Shown: positions 10,201 through 20,274 of the stretch, piece after piece
Layout: the number at the start of each line of letters is the position of its first letter
Numbering within the stretch: the first letter of the stretch is position 1
DNA from: Leishmania panamensis
Lineage: Eukaryota; Euglenozoa; Kinetoplastea; Trypanosomatida; Trypanosomatidae
Direction: 5' to 3'
Assembly (NCBI RefSeq): GCF_000755165.1
Contig: NC_025875.1
Coordinates: 482,827 to 546,826 of the forward strand
Length of the DNA stretch: 64,000 nucleotides
The notes under the pieces: model-generated
The model's input: the letters and a program-made list of their open reading frames with translations, nothing else
What the model was told of the DNA's origin: nothing
Database searches by the model: none
Program-made: the position numbers and the translations under genes

Positions 10201-13140
10201 CCGACTTCCTCCGCCACGGCACTTCGTCCTCCCCTCGCGTACTGTGGCAATCGGGGCCGACGCTTTTGTGGTGGCAGTGGTGATAACACTTCTGCAGGGT
10301 TACCCACAAACAATGCCAGACGTGAAGTGCACGAGGCAGCTAGCAGGAGCCGTGACGCCTGCCCTTGTTGCTCACCAAGGGCTTCGAATCGCAAAATGGA
10401 GCACCTGTCTCGGGGAGAAGCAACGACAACCCCTACTGAGACCCCGGAGCATCCGCGGCTGTCTTCGTATCTGCCGTCTTTAGTGGATGCAAGTGGTGAC
10501 GAGCGTGACACCGGTACTGGTAGCGCGGCAGTCATCGTCCACCTCGATAGCCGTGATGCGCCATCACTCGCTGGTGATGTGATAATGATGCCTACCTCGC
10601 CCACCATGCGAAGCGGCGCGGTACGGCTCATATCCCCGGCACGAAGTCATGCAGCTGTCACTTCGCTGCGGGAAAGTGAAGAGGGCAGAGTCTCCTATCG
10701 CCGCCGCGGCTGCGATGAGCTCCAAGTAGGTGACTTGGACAGTAAAGATGTTGTCAACGACAGCTGCATTAACGACACGGAGGTGCACCGGCCAGGGGGA
10801 TACCATAGGCACCGCAACCCCACGACCCGCAGCAGCGTTGCCTCTATCCTCGCCACACACCACACCCCGTGCGAGTCACTGCACAGCGTCAGCTCGGACT
10901 TCGACTGGGTCATGGATGACTACGCGGCTCAGCAGCGGCTGCAGAGCTACGCTGACGACGAGGGATCGCTTACCGTACCCTTACCTCTCGACACTACTGT
11001 AACTGAGTCGCCGCCTGAGCTGACAGCGTTGGAGACGCGTGAGAGCTCGTTCAGGAGAGGGTGCGCGCTTGGCTCGCAAACTCCCGCTGCGCCGCCGCTC
11101 ACCTGCGCTACCGTGGTCGCTGAGGACTTGCGCCAGAACGACCCCACGCTACAGGTACGGTCCGCAGCCAGCTCCACAAGCCACTTCGCGCTGTTGCTAT
11201 GCACATCGTCAAATTTGCAGCCACCATGCCAAAACTCTCAACACTCACCTCACACCTCGGTGTTGGGCTCATTAGTTACGAACAGCAACGGCAGTCTTTG
11301 CATGGACTCCTTTGCTTCCCTGGAACACACCCCGGCGGGACGATCCATAACCAACGAAGCCGCCATGGAAAACTCAGCGACAGGGTGCGATGCCCCCGCG
11401 ATGTCGACCTTCTTTGCCGGTGACCATGTAGCTGACGCAACCCCGGCGGCAGTAGCTGTGAGAGGAGTGGCAGAGGAGCGAGACGAGCGCGTAGCCGGCG
11501 ACGTGCTTGCCACGGAAACCCCTGTGATGGAGGTGGATGCAAAGCTCAAGTCACATGCACGGACTCGTTTGGCCATGAACAACAGCGAACCTGTGCTGCG
11601 TTCGTCAGTGAAGCAGTCATCATCACCTGGTTCGCGAAACACCGACCTGTCCTCTCGTGTCACTCACTCAGCAGTGCACACTCCCGGTGACGTCTGCGTG
11701 GGGGTTGCCGACACCACCCCATCGATCTCTTCAGCGACGCGGAATGAGCTGGCCGCTGGCTCACAAAGTTCCCTCCTGGACAGCCGCCTCCACAGCAACT
11801 CGGTGTTCAAGACAGCATGGCGTAGGCACACCCAACACGAAGCGAACACGGCAGTGAGTCGTGGAGTTTGGGAGGTACACACACGACCATCGACGGCTCT
11901 CAGCGCCAATGCAGTGGCGGACAGCCGTGACGGTGATGACGTGGAAAATCGCTTCGACGACGTACCGACGCTGAGGGATCGCTATACCCCCTGCCCCACC
12001 CCAGTCCTCGGCATTGACGGCTGCGACACGCACTTGATCGTGCCCTCCGAGTCAACACCTCCGCCTCCGCCCGGGGTGCTGCGCAAGCCGGGGGAGCAAT
12101 TACACCAACCGCGAGAAGCTTCCTTGTGCTTGTCTTCGGCACACCTGATCGATACGGAGGACAACGCGACCGCGCTGAAGTCGATGGCCATTGCTCAAGA
12201 GATAGAGGGCCAGCAAACGGAGGTGGTAGAGGCCAGCCGGCGTCGCGTAGCACCTGAATTATCTTCCTCACCATTCTCGATCAACGCGGCCTCCTCCACG
12301 ACGGCCGCATCGCTGCCCCAACGTGGGCGCCACCCGGGCGAGCGGCAAGAGGACAAACGTGAGCCTGATGACCTGCTGGAGACTGACCACCGTCAGTGCC
12401 TGCAACAGCGGGAGCAACATCAGCAGGTGCGGAATGATTATGATGATGGTGCGCAGTCGCAAACACTGTGTGGGGCACACGGCAGCGATTTCTTGGTTAG
12501 CAGGTCGTACCCTGGCTGGAGCAGCGTAAGCACGCAACCGTACGACACCGAGGGGAGCCACAGTAGAGGCGACATGCAGGATGAGCTACCGGGTGAGCCA
12601 ATCATGATCATGAACGCCGGTGGTGGCGGTAGCGAAAGTTGTGGAGACTGCGTCGTGTCAGCTCCGTCCTCGCCACAGTCACGCGAAGGTTCCATGCGCG
12701 ACAAGGCCGTGGTCGACTCCGCCGCGGCCGAGTCGCGTGAGGGTGAACTTGCTACCCCTGCCCATTTATTCACTAAGGCGATGGCGACGACAAGGACAAC
12801 GGTGACCACGACGCCAGAGTATCACCCATCAGCATCAGGACAACGCACCCACCTCTCCGTGCCAGCAGCGTTTTCGAAGCCACCAATGGGGTCTGGAGTG
12901 TATCGACCCCTGCTTGGCAATGTACTGCGCTGCAGCTCTGCATACGCTTTCAGAGGTGGTGACTCCGTCGTGCCGTCGGAGGAGGCTGGTAGTCACCCAC
13001 GGCGACAGTGGGCGATGGCCGCGGCAGCAGACAAGGATGCCCACGTGGCAGAGGCAGATGGCTTTGGGGCTGAAGTGGATGACGATGAGGATGGCGGGTA
13101 CTGCACTTACGGTTACGAAAGTGATCTCATTTACGTGTGA
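7252..13140 (+). CDS. Very large low-complexity protein, function unknown
   Basis: 1962 residues from the first ATG at 7252; the frame is open further upstream to about 7009, but only with non-ATG codons and T/C-rich 5'-leader-like sequence. The protein is dominated by Ser, Ala, Thr, Arg and His with scattered acidic patches, a Gln-rich run near 10050-10080 (QQQQQPQQR), and no transmembrane segment, signal peptide or catalytic motif that I can recognise. An ordered-looking block around 10890-10990 (SLHSVSSDFDWVMDDYAAQQRLQSYADDEGS) and the C-terminal end (acidic residues then GYCTYGYESDLIYV) look the most constrained and could be short binding motifs. It is probably a disordered scaffold or cytoskeletal/regulatory protein; this is inference from composition only. 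The frame is intact over 5.9 kb, which supports a real gene. Confidence 0.8.
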   Translation: MPSTYAHEPDIRTLVAITRCVSAMQHSEVQSCAALFTDTHHALTCSSCTSHARALREVTPACYASGTREPLPDKQRSATMRRNGWPHVARSAPVFEVSPLPPPPTSSRHTAHQESSAFLSSRRLAGESVRAGEYVLEIGSDRNASDARYGGAHHTQSAASRAYGSFGFPQDDRHSIKRSTGVRGIHFRSSDDPGASRAASRVPLGGTAARADLPFSMRLSHLHRQPPSPSRSEADGATSGFNAHSLRLNISADVENKSSRASRSDDFTLFSLGISKVNGVSRISRADPASFMDEMCTASHLNLAQASTTRNSSHATVQPQLDCWEQHASSRSSRWMTSQGGEGSLVSPLQKLVHHGSAAPSVAASRSPPSVTAAVARNGRSVTSYDTEALWSSVRSAGAHAPPQSSRASAASRSSYPVSSLEHGGRRRASDTTSVRCSSHTQETATAVAGSSVPRILSHASLPVAVVATADDCTLDARRHLSDAVHDSSSLPRDPQHEGAEQLGFPSPVSALSHVASPLQILRSGTRCIHNSTTVLTCDTPPQPACAPRNAGELCLVNTTSSPRKQRHPADRGTDVVSVSALGASLDHTQCATHAASGELLSADRAPSHPAVSSPDLERCPLLEVSTRLLSASSLAFTASETSPVSLTSRSLRFSPPSAATVAVPDGVCVVEACPSQKSAQTREGKHVRHEAASHTSAASFRASASASASISTSAKSSLFLAEASTMRPDVLSRPAVASASAARRQYPPSSPLPSACFEPSSFADLQRAGGSPQRSLSLHSSCGAEPGSERREDGPLAPPVRTRSPSYSIPRRRRSSLKGAAAVSNMAERAAQSLASTVMGTCDVARLVQSTADENWRIQSNPTGLLGRGGEVLSDVIQRPHTTPPPESIGTADEPLTAVSEVEDDVAREEGIHTSANASSGFSREGSEEGQGWQQQQQPQQRHRFLGYVPPVRGPGASPLNQRSVAAAATHRGKAPLPLPTSPTSSATALRPPLAYCGNRGRRFCGGSGDNTSAGLPTNNARREVHEAASRSRDACPCCSPRASNRKMEHLSRGEATTTPTETPEHPRLSSYLPSLVDASGDERDTGTGSAAVIVHLDSRDAPSLAGDVIMMPTSPTMRSGAVRLISPARSHAAVTSLRESEEGRVSYRRRGCDELQVGDLDSKDVVNDSCINDTEVHRPGGYHRHRNPTTRSSVASILATHHTPCESLHSVSSDFDWVMDDYAAQQRLQSYADDEGSLTVPLPLDTTVTESPPELTALETRESSFRRGCALGSQTPAAPPLTCATVVAEDLRQNDPTLQVRSAASSTSHFALLLCTSSNLQPPCQNSQHSPHTSVLGSLVTNSNGSLCMDSFASLEHTPAGRSITNEAAMENSATGCDAPAMSTFFAGDHVADATPAAVAVRGVAEERDERVAGDVLATETPVMEVDAKLKSHARTRLAMNNSEPVLRSSVKQSSSPGSRNTDLSSRVTHSAVHTPGDVCVGVADTTPSISSATRNELAAGSQSSLLDSRLHSNSVFKTAWRRHTQHEANTAVSRGVWEVHTRPSTALSANAVADSRDGDDVENRFDDVPTLRDRYTPCPTPVLGIDGCDTHLIVPSESTPPPPPGVLRKPGEQLHQPREASLCLSSAHLIDTEDNATALKSMAIAQEIEGQQTEVVEASRRRVAPELSSSPFSINAASSTTAASLPQRGRHPGERQEDKREPDDLLETDHRQCLQQREQHQQVRNDYDDGAQSQTLCGAHGSDFLVSRSYPGWSSVSTQPYDTEGSHSRGDMQDELPGEPIMIMNAGGGGSESCGDCVVSAPSSPQSREGSMRDKAVVDSAAAESREGELATPAHLFTKAMATTRTTVTTTPEYHPSASGQRTHLSVPAAFSKPPMGSGVYRPLLGNVLRCSSAYAFRGGDSVVPSEEAGSHPRRQWAMAAAADKDAHVAEADGFGAEVDDDEDGGYCTYGYESDLIYV

Positions 13141-14503
13141 TGGCCTGTGGGCAACGCTGCCCTTGATATCGGCAGGCAAGGCCTGTGGTCCCCCCAAGTG
13201 AAGACGCGGGTGGTTGTGTTGCGTGAAAAGTGTGCTCGCCTATTTTACGCGCGTGTTGTAATCGCGTCGTGACCGCTGTGAGCGGACAGGGGCTCTTTTG
13301 TTGCCCTTCTATTTCTTTGTTTTTTCTCCATTTCAAATTGTATTCTTCGCGTTGTGGATGCGTTGAGCAATGCACCTTTTGAGAGTGTCTCTGGGACTCC
13401 TCCCGTTCTCCACCATTCTCTCTGCCGCACTTCTGAGGTGATGGCTTATCATCAGCATCGCTGATGATCAAGAACTACAGGAGCTGGGGGGCAGTAGCGC
13501 CACGACAACGCGGGAGGTAGATGGCATGATGACCGTGTCTTTGTGGCTGCAAGGGCTTGAGTTGGCGGAATCTTCTCTGACGCTGAAGCGTAGCACGCCG
13601 CTCCGCGCGTATACAGTGTGGTTCTCCTTTTTCCTTGTGCTCCCATTGGACACCAAGCACAGGTGAATAACCTTCTCTTTCTCTCTCTCTACACACCTCT
13701 CTTACGTCGCCTTCTTCCTCTGCCCCCGGAGGAACGCGCACGTGCGCTGTCGTACAGCTCCCTGGATGCCTGTTGTAAACACTGCCAGCACCTGCAAGCA
13801 CACGCGCACAGAGAGAGAGCAATACGTATCTTTCCGCTCCTTTTAGAGCCGGGGAAGAGGGAGGCATGAGGGCGTGACGAAGCAGCTGAGCTTCTCAACC
13901 CTTTTCTCCGTCGAGCTGTTTTCCTCTTGTTTTTTTTTTGTTCCTGCTCTCCTCCGCCTCGTTCCTGGCGACTCAGTGGCCTACTTTCTCTTCTCTCTCC
14001 CACCTCGTACTGTTGCTGCGGCCCCCTCACTTTTTAAATGCTAGTTTATTTTAGCTGCGCCTCACTGACATACCCCCCCTCCCCACATACACACACACAC
14101 ACACATAGGTACGTACTCATAGAGCCGTGCTGTCTCTCTCCATCTTTCGAGACCATTTCCTTCACTGCTGCTTTGTTATATCGCTCTGTTCGGCTTTGTC
14201 TCCCCTTTCATTTGATATGTGCTAAGCAGTTCGCGCGTGCTTTGGGCTTCTCAACAACCCGCGCATACGCTCATTGTAGCGCATTGCGCTCACCTCTGCA
14301 TCCGCCTTCGTTGTCATCACAAGAAAACAGCGCACTGTGTCTCCCACGAACCTGCTCTCTGGATGCACCAACAACGGTGTGCCTCTTGTCACGCGCCTGC
14401 TCGACAGGTGACCCGCGGGTCGTAACAAGGTGCGCCCAGCGACACACTCGTGATTTTTCCGTAGAGTCGGATGCTCAGCCTGCTGAGCTTACAGGTGGAG
14501 ACC
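13141..14503 (+). other. Intergenic region between the large protein and the lipase pseudogene
   Basis: No coding signal. It contains a short perfect hairpin at 13448-13468, a CT-rich tract at 13675-13700, a T-run near 13930 and a CA microsatellite at about 14089-14105. Confidence 0.55.
13448..13468 (+). repeat. Perfect 9-bp inverted repeat with 3-nt loop
   Basis: ATCATCAGC and GCTGATGAT flank an ATC loop, about 310 nt after the stop codon of the large protein gene. It could be a 3' UTR hairpin; the role is unknown. Confidence 0.55.
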
Positions 14504-15614
14504 ATGTACTCCTTATCTAGTCGCGTGTTCCTGTACACGTGGCACGTCGTCCTGGTGTTGTTGGTGGTGCAGTCGAGCGTGCGCCTACAGAGGAGCAGTT
14601 GCAATTTATGCGGGACAGCGGAGGAGGTGCCTGTCTACCATCTGGAGGAGTGGAGCAGCAGCGCCTGCCTGGCCTGTGAGGCTCACTGGATGCGGCAGGT
14701 TTATACATGGAGCTGGTCACAGGGCCATTCACAACAGCAGCAGCAGCAGTGGGTGTTGCTGAAAGAGCAAGTGATTGACGTAGTTACTGATGGAGTTGCG
14801 CAGCCAGTGCGCCCCGGCTGGGGAGTCAGTCGCCGAGGTGTCTGCTGCTGACGTGGCCGGTCACACAGAGCATGGTGCGGCTACCGCGGCCGGCGACTCA
14901 CTATCGGGTACGGACCACGACACCTTACGCACCGCTGTTCTATTCTCTGCCAGCTGGATGCTCCCACGCAACAGCGGCGACAAGGGTCGCACTGACACTG
15001 ACGGGGAGGCATTTGACAGTCAGCAAGGCGGCTGCCCGGGCTTCAAAGATGTCTATGTCACCGGCGACAGCCTTGGCTGGTGCTCTAGTTTCTCTGTGCG
15101 CCTACACGTTGCGCCACGTGCTGCTCCTCCTCTGATACCCGGAGACGGATCTCGTTGTCTACCCATTTGGGCAGCTGCGCATCGGCCGCTCTGCGTTCAA
15201 GCGGTACACCACACAACCCGCGTCATACCGTACACTATTTGCGTTGCAAATGAGAGCGACGCTGTTTTTAGCTTTAACTCCTTCAGCGAGCGCCATGTCG
15301 GCATACATGTGAGCATCGATCCCCTCATCAACTGCATCTGCTAGCCAATGTACATTGAACACATGCCCCGGCCAATGCACCGACGTGGCTTCGCTTTCGC
15401 CAGCCACACCATCGCCGCCTATGCGAGTTCACTGGATGCCACGATCGACATGTACACCCACGGCGCGTACCCTTTTCGGTGTCACCAGCCCTACAAGGAT
15501 GAGGACGAGCCGGTGATCAGCACCAACAGTGAGGAGGGCGAGCGATCTGCGATGTTAGTGCTGCCCTTCCAGCAACGAGAGGAGAGGGCAAAGGCCAGTG
15601 GTGCGTCGAGTTGA
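14504..15614 (+). pseudogene. Decayed secreted class-3 lipase gene
   Basis: An ATG at 14504 opens a signal-peptide-like start (MYSLSSRVFLYTWHVVLVLL) followed by Cys-rich sequence (CNLCG, CLACEAHW). The reading frame then breaks repeatedly. The nucleophile elbow appears as VYVTGDSLG near 15055-15075, with Asp in place of the usual His. The next helix continues only in another frame (GALVSLCAYTLRHVLLL), stops at TGA 15133-15135, and goes on in that frame as TDLVVYPFGQLRIGRSAFKR. Homology then returns to the first frame as VANESDAVF and RHVGIHVSID, halted by TAG at 15342-15344, and resumes as IEHMPRPMHRRG and SHTIAAYA. These blocks match, in order, the class-3 lipase domain of the intact gene at 25327-30930 (GHSLGGALASLCAY, YTYGQPRMGN, VVNESD, YHVGIEV). 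The family hydrolyses acyl glycerides; this copy cannot make a full enzyme. Confidence 0.82.
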
Positions 15615-17670
15615 AACGAAGGAAAGCAGACGCATACAGCGAAGGGGTGGGGAGCTCGTCGTTGGTGTCTTGGCTGTCCCTCTCGTTCTACCGGCTTGCT
15701 GCAGTCATTCTCACGGCATGAGTTGCTGTGCGGGGTGTGCACCTCTGCATGCCCTTTTTTTGTGTTCGTTTCGTGTCGCATTTTTCGATGTGTTCGTCTT
15801 TCCTCCCCACCCTCATGCAGGCGCGGCTGCCTGTCTTCCTTTTTTTTTTCGCACTTTCCCCACTGAGTGCTGCGTGAGGACATCGTCGTTGGACAGTCGG
15901 TGCCATCGGCCTACTATGCGACGAGGGAAAGAGGCAAACAACCGACAGGGCGGCACACGAAGAGAGGGGTAAAGCGAAGGGGCGTGAGTGGCAGGCGCAA
16001 AGGAGAGCTACACGCACACGCTGCGCAGTTCTTTGTTCTACGATGCGCTACTCCTCTTTTTCGCTGCTGTGGAGAAATGTCCACAACCTAGCTGAGCATC
16101 TCGCGCGCTCTCTCTCGCTCTCGCAAGGGAGAGTGTCTCGACAAAGCAGGGGAGGGAGGGAAGTGCCTTCTCCCTCTCTATCTCATCTTCCTTGGTGGGT
16201 AACGCGGCTCTTTCACGATAAAGTTCCTGGGTCGCTTACCCAAGCGTCATTTTATTCTCTCTCCCTCCCACTTCTTCTCTCTCCGCCATCTCTGTGGCTC
16301 TCATGTGCACTGTCCCTTTCACCATCTTCTCTTCCTCCTTTTCCCCAATGATCATCGCTTCTGCCTCTACATGGCCCCAATTGCATTTACACTTGCACAC
16401 ACCCACCCACACCCACACACATACACGCATTCCTGCGCACCTACCTCACACCTGTAGGCTGCAAAACTTCTCCAATTCCCTCTCTCCTCCTCGCTATTAC
16501 TAGCATTATTACAGTCAAGCAATCAAACCACAAACGTCGTTGTGTCCCTCTCTCCTCCTCTTTATTGTTTTTTTTTCGTCTATTCCATCCCCAACGTTCT
16601 TTATCCTCTTCCACCCCCTCCCATCTCGCTCTTCATCTCTTCACTTCCGCCTCTTCTCTACTTTCCAACTCGCCTGCTCGCTCTCACTCTCTCTGTGCGT
16701 GTCCCCCTCTTCTTTCCCCCTTTTTGAATGGTATTATAGACAAGTAGGCACTCACTCGCTATTGTTGTATTTGATTGCGTTGTAGCAGCACGGTGTGCTG
16801 CCTGAAGCTTGTGCTGGGCCTTTACTTGCCTGACCTCCCTATCTCCTCATACCATTTCCTGTGCGGTACTTGTGCCCCCCCCCCCCCCACTTGAGCGTTC
16901 CCTCACGAGTGGTGCAGTAAAACAGAGCGGCACGGCGAGCGGGAGAGAGCGAGAGTCAGCCTCAAAACTTCGTCAAGTCCACCGGCCCCCCCCCCTGCTT
17001 TTCCTCTCACCACAATAGATTCACCGACGGAAAAGAAAAGGAAAGCTCCAGGTCACACAGCCGAGACGATCGAACGTACACCGGTGCTGCCGGGCGCCAC
17101 TTTTATTATTCTTAGTGTTGTTGTGTTGTTTGCATTTCATACCCTTGCCGCTTTTCTGTGCCTTCTCGAGTCTCCAGTGTGCTGATAAGAGCAGAAGAAC
17201 AGCAGCAACACAGGACCCATCAAAACTTTATCTTTCTCTATAAACACACGCCTACACATCTGTAATACACTCACATAGACAAACGCCTAATCCCCTCCCC
17301 CTTTCCCATCCCCGCTCTGCCGCCGCTCGCTCTCTCTCACACAGGCGTGCCCACCTCTTTTGGGTGATATCGAGTGGTGGGCCCATTAGAGAGCCAAAAA
17401 TTTGTCTCTTCTCTTTTGGCCTTCATCTCGTCTGCATTGCGTTGCTAAAGCACGCAGCAGCAGCAACAAAGCCAACGAAAGGGGCCGCGACACATTTGGG
17501 GCACATTCACACGACCAAGCGCATATACAAGCCCGCTGCGCTGCTTCTTTTCATCTTCTCTCTTTCATGTCCAGTTAGGTGACTTCGATTAGAACACTGA
17601 CATACCCACGAGAAGAAAAGCCGAGGGAAAATAAAGCAGCTTTTACCTCCCCTCCTCTCTCTCCCTCTCC
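15615..17670 (+). other. Intergenic region and HSP100 5' flank
   Basis: About 2 kb without a credible gene. It is strongly T/C-rich from 16120 to 16740, with C-runs near 16870 and 16990 and a CA tract near 16390-16430. AG dinucleotides after the pyrimidine tracts (for example near 17575) are candidate spliced-leader acceptors for HSP100. A second pyrimidine tract (about 17648-17670) abuts the start codon. Confidence 0.6.
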
Positions 17671-20274
17671 ATGTCGACGCAGCAGCCAGAATGGACTCAG
17701 GCGGCCTCTGAGTTGATGGCCCGCACTGTCGCACTGGCACGCAAGAAGGCAAACGGTTATCTCCACCCCGCGCACCTCGCCTACACCATGTTTGAGGATG
17801 AAAACAGTCTTGCCTCTCGTGTGTTGCGCAAGCTCAGTGCCGCCCCGGTGAAGGAGGCGCTAGAGGCCCGTGTCGATGCGATTCCCACGCAGACCCCTGC
17901 GCCAGCGCAGCCACGGCCCAATTCGGACATGATGCGCGTGCTGAACACGGCGGAGCAGGAGCGTGTTGCCCTCGGTGATACCCTCATGGCAGCTGACCAC
18001 TTCCTCCTGTCGCTCCACGAGAGCAAAGAGGTCGGCAAAATCCTGGATGCTGCAGGAGCTGGCAAGAAGGCGATCCGCGCCACGCTGCTGGAGATGCGCA
18101 AGGGTAAGAAGGTAACGTCGGACTTCCAAGACGAGAACTACGAGTCGCTGAACAAGTACGCAATTGATCTCTGCAAGCAGGCGGAGGACGGAAAGCTGGA
18201 CCCGGTTATTGGCCGCGCAGACGAGATTCTGCGCACTATACGCGTGCTGTCACGCCGCACGAAGAACAACCCGGTACTGATTGGTGAACCTGGAGTTGGT
18301 AAGACTGCGATTGTGGAGGGCATTGCACAGCAGGTGGTGCGAGGCGACGTGCCAGACACCCTTGACGGCATTCGCATCTTCTCGCTGGATATGGGTGCGC
18401 TGGTCGCCGGTGCAAAATACCGCGGCGAGTTCGAGGAGCGCCTGAAGTCCGTGCTGAGCGAGGTGAAAGAGAGTGACAGGAAGATCATCCTCTTCATTGA
18501 CGAGATTCATCTCGTGCTCGGCGCTGGCAAGTCGGATGGCGCGATGGACGCCGCGAATCTGCTGAAGCCGCTGCTGGCCCGTGGTGAGCTGCGTACCATC
18601 GGGGCCACAACGCTCGAGGAGTATCGCAAGTACGTGGAGAAGGACGCCGCCTTTGAGCGCCGCTTCATGCCGGTGCACGTGAATGAGCCGTCGGTCGAGG
18701 AGTGCACAAGCATCTTGCGTGGGTTGAAGGACCGCTACGAGCAGCACCACGGTGTGCAGATCACAGACAAGGCCGTTGTGGTGGCGGCGCAGCTGGCTGA
18801 CCGCTACATTACCAACCGCTTCCTTCCAGATAAGGCGATTGACCTGATTGATGAAGCTTGCGCGAACGTGCGCGTGACGCTGTCGTCGCGGCCAGCCGAG
18901 ATCGACATTCTCGAGCGCAAGAAGCGCCAACTGGAGATTGAGGAGAAGGCGCTACAGCGCGACAAGGACGCGTCGGCCAAGGAGCGGCTGAGTGCTGTGA
19001 AGGCAGAGATTCAGAAGGTGGGGGAGAAACTCAGCCCACTTCTTCACAAGTACGAACAGGAGCGTGCCCGTATCGACGAGCTGCAGGCAACGCAGGCGAA
19101 GCTAGACGAGAAGAAGGTGAAGCTGGAGCGGGCGGAGCGAATGAGCGACATGGAAACGGCCGCAGACCTCAAGTACAACGTTATCCCAATCCTTCAAGAC
19201 AGAATCCGATCTCTCAAGGAGGCGATCGAGAAGCAGAAGGCGACGATGCTGCAGGGCACCGTGACCGAGACGGACATCGCCGCCGTTGTGTCGCGCTGGA
19301 CCAATATCCCGGTGACGAAGCTGAGCCAGACCGATCGCGAGCGCCTGCTGCACCTGGCCGACCAGCTGCACCTCCGTGTGAAGGGCCAGGATGAGGCGGT
19401 GAACCGCGTCGCGGAGGCCATTCTGCGCTCACGTGCCGGTCTGGCCCGCTCTGACCGACCCACCGGCTCTTTCCTGTTTCTCGGCCCGACCGGCGTGGGC
19501 AAGACGGAGCTGAGCAAGGCCGTTGCTGCGGAACTCTTCGACGACGCCAAGTACATGGTACGACTGGACATGAGCGAGTACATGGAGCAACACTCTGTGG
19601 CGCGGCTGATTGGCGCCCCACCGGGGTACGTTGGCCACGAAGAAGGCGGCCAGCTGACAGAGCCTGTGCGCCGCCGCCCGTACACGGTGGTGCTGTTGGA
19701 TGAGGTAGAGAAGGCTCACCCGAACGTCTTCAACGTGCTGCTGCAGGTGCTCGACGACGGGCGGCTGACTGACTCGCACGGCCGCACGGTCGACTTCTGC
19801 AATGCGATCATCATCATGACGTCCAACTTGGGTTCGCAGTTCCTGCACAGCATGGGCTCTTCACCAAAGGCCTACGAGGCAACACAGGCGCAGGTGATGG
19901 GCGAGGTACGGAAGTTCTTCCGCCCAGAGTTCATCAACCGACTGGATGACATCGTCCTCTTCCGTTCTCTGGGTTTCGACGAACTGACTGGCATCGTCGA
20001 CATCATCATCGAGGAGCTCAATGGCCGCCTCAAGGACCAGCTCATCCGCGTCTCGCTCACAGACGAGGCTAAGCACTACGTCTTGGAGTCCGCCTTCGAC
20101 GCCGAGATGGGCGCTCGCCCGCTGCGGCGGTGGGTCGAGAAGAACATCACCACGGAGCTCAGCCGCATGATTATCTCGCAAGAGTTGTCGTCGAACAGCA
20201 CGGTGAAAGTGATTCTCGGCAGTCATCATAAAAAGTTGTCCTTCTCGGTGAAGCGGACGGCGGCGGCGCCATGA
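17671..20274 (+). CDS. HSP100: HSP100 / ClpB-type protein disaggregase
   Basis: 867 residues, the length expected for cytosolic ClpB/Hsp104-type chaperones, which are hexameric AAA+ ATPases that thread and resolubilise aggregated proteins. An N-domain (~1-150) is followed by NBD1 with Walker A GEPGVGKT (205-212) and Walker B IILFIDEIH. A long charged coiled-coil middle domain (~400-540) marks the ClpB/Hsp104 class rather than ClpA. NBD2 has Walker A GPTGVGKT (605-612), Walker B VVLLDEVEKAHP and a sensor arginine region near the C-terminus (GARPLRRWVEK). No mitochondrial presequence and no MEEVD/DDMEID-like acidic tail are visible; the end is VKRTAAAP. The frame starts at an ATG directly after a CT-rich tract. 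In Leishmania this protein is known to be stress-induced and important for the amastigote stage; control is expected to be post-transcriptional through the UTRs. The identification is secure. Confidence 0.97.
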   Translation: MSTQQPEWTQAASELMARTVALARKKANGYLHPAHLAYTMFEDENSLASRVLRKLSAAPVKEALEARVDAIPTQTPAPAQPRPNSDMMRVLNTAEQERVALGDTLMAADHFLLSLHESKEVGKILDAAGAGKKAIRATLLEMRKGKKVTSDFQDENYESLNKYAIDLCKQAEDGKLDPVIGRADEILRTIRVLSRRTKNNPVLIGEPGVGKTAIVEGIAQQVVRGDVPDTLDGIRIFSLDMGALVAGAKYRGEFEERLKSVLSEVKESDRKIILFIDEIHLVLGAGKSDGAMDAANLLKPLLARGELRTIGATTLEEYRKYVEKDAAFERRFMPVHVNEPSVEECTSILRGLKDRYEQHHGVQITDKAVVVAAQLADRYITNRFLPDKAIDLIDEACANVRVTLSSRPAEIDILERKKRQLEIEEKALQRDKDASAKERLSAVKAEIQKVGEKLSPLLHKYEQERARIDELQATQAKLDEKKVKLERAERMSDMETAADLKYNVIPILQDRIRSLKEAIEKQKATMLQGTVTETDIAAVVSRWTNIPVTKLSQTDRERLLHLADQLHLRVKGQDEAVNRVAEAILRSRAGLARSDRPTGSFLFLGPTGVGKTELSKAVAAELFDDAKYMVRLDMSEYMEQHSVARLIGAPPGYVGHEEGGQLTEPVRRRPYTVVLLDEVEKAHPNVFNVLLQVLDDGRLTDSHGRTVDFCNAIIIMTSNLGSQFLHSMGSSPKAYEATQAQVMGEVRKFFRPEFINRLDDIVLFRSLGFDELTGIVDIIIEELNGRLKDQLIRVSLTDEAKHYVLESAFDAEMGARPLRRWVEKNITTELSRMIISQELSSNSTVKVILGSHHKKLSFSVKRTAAAP

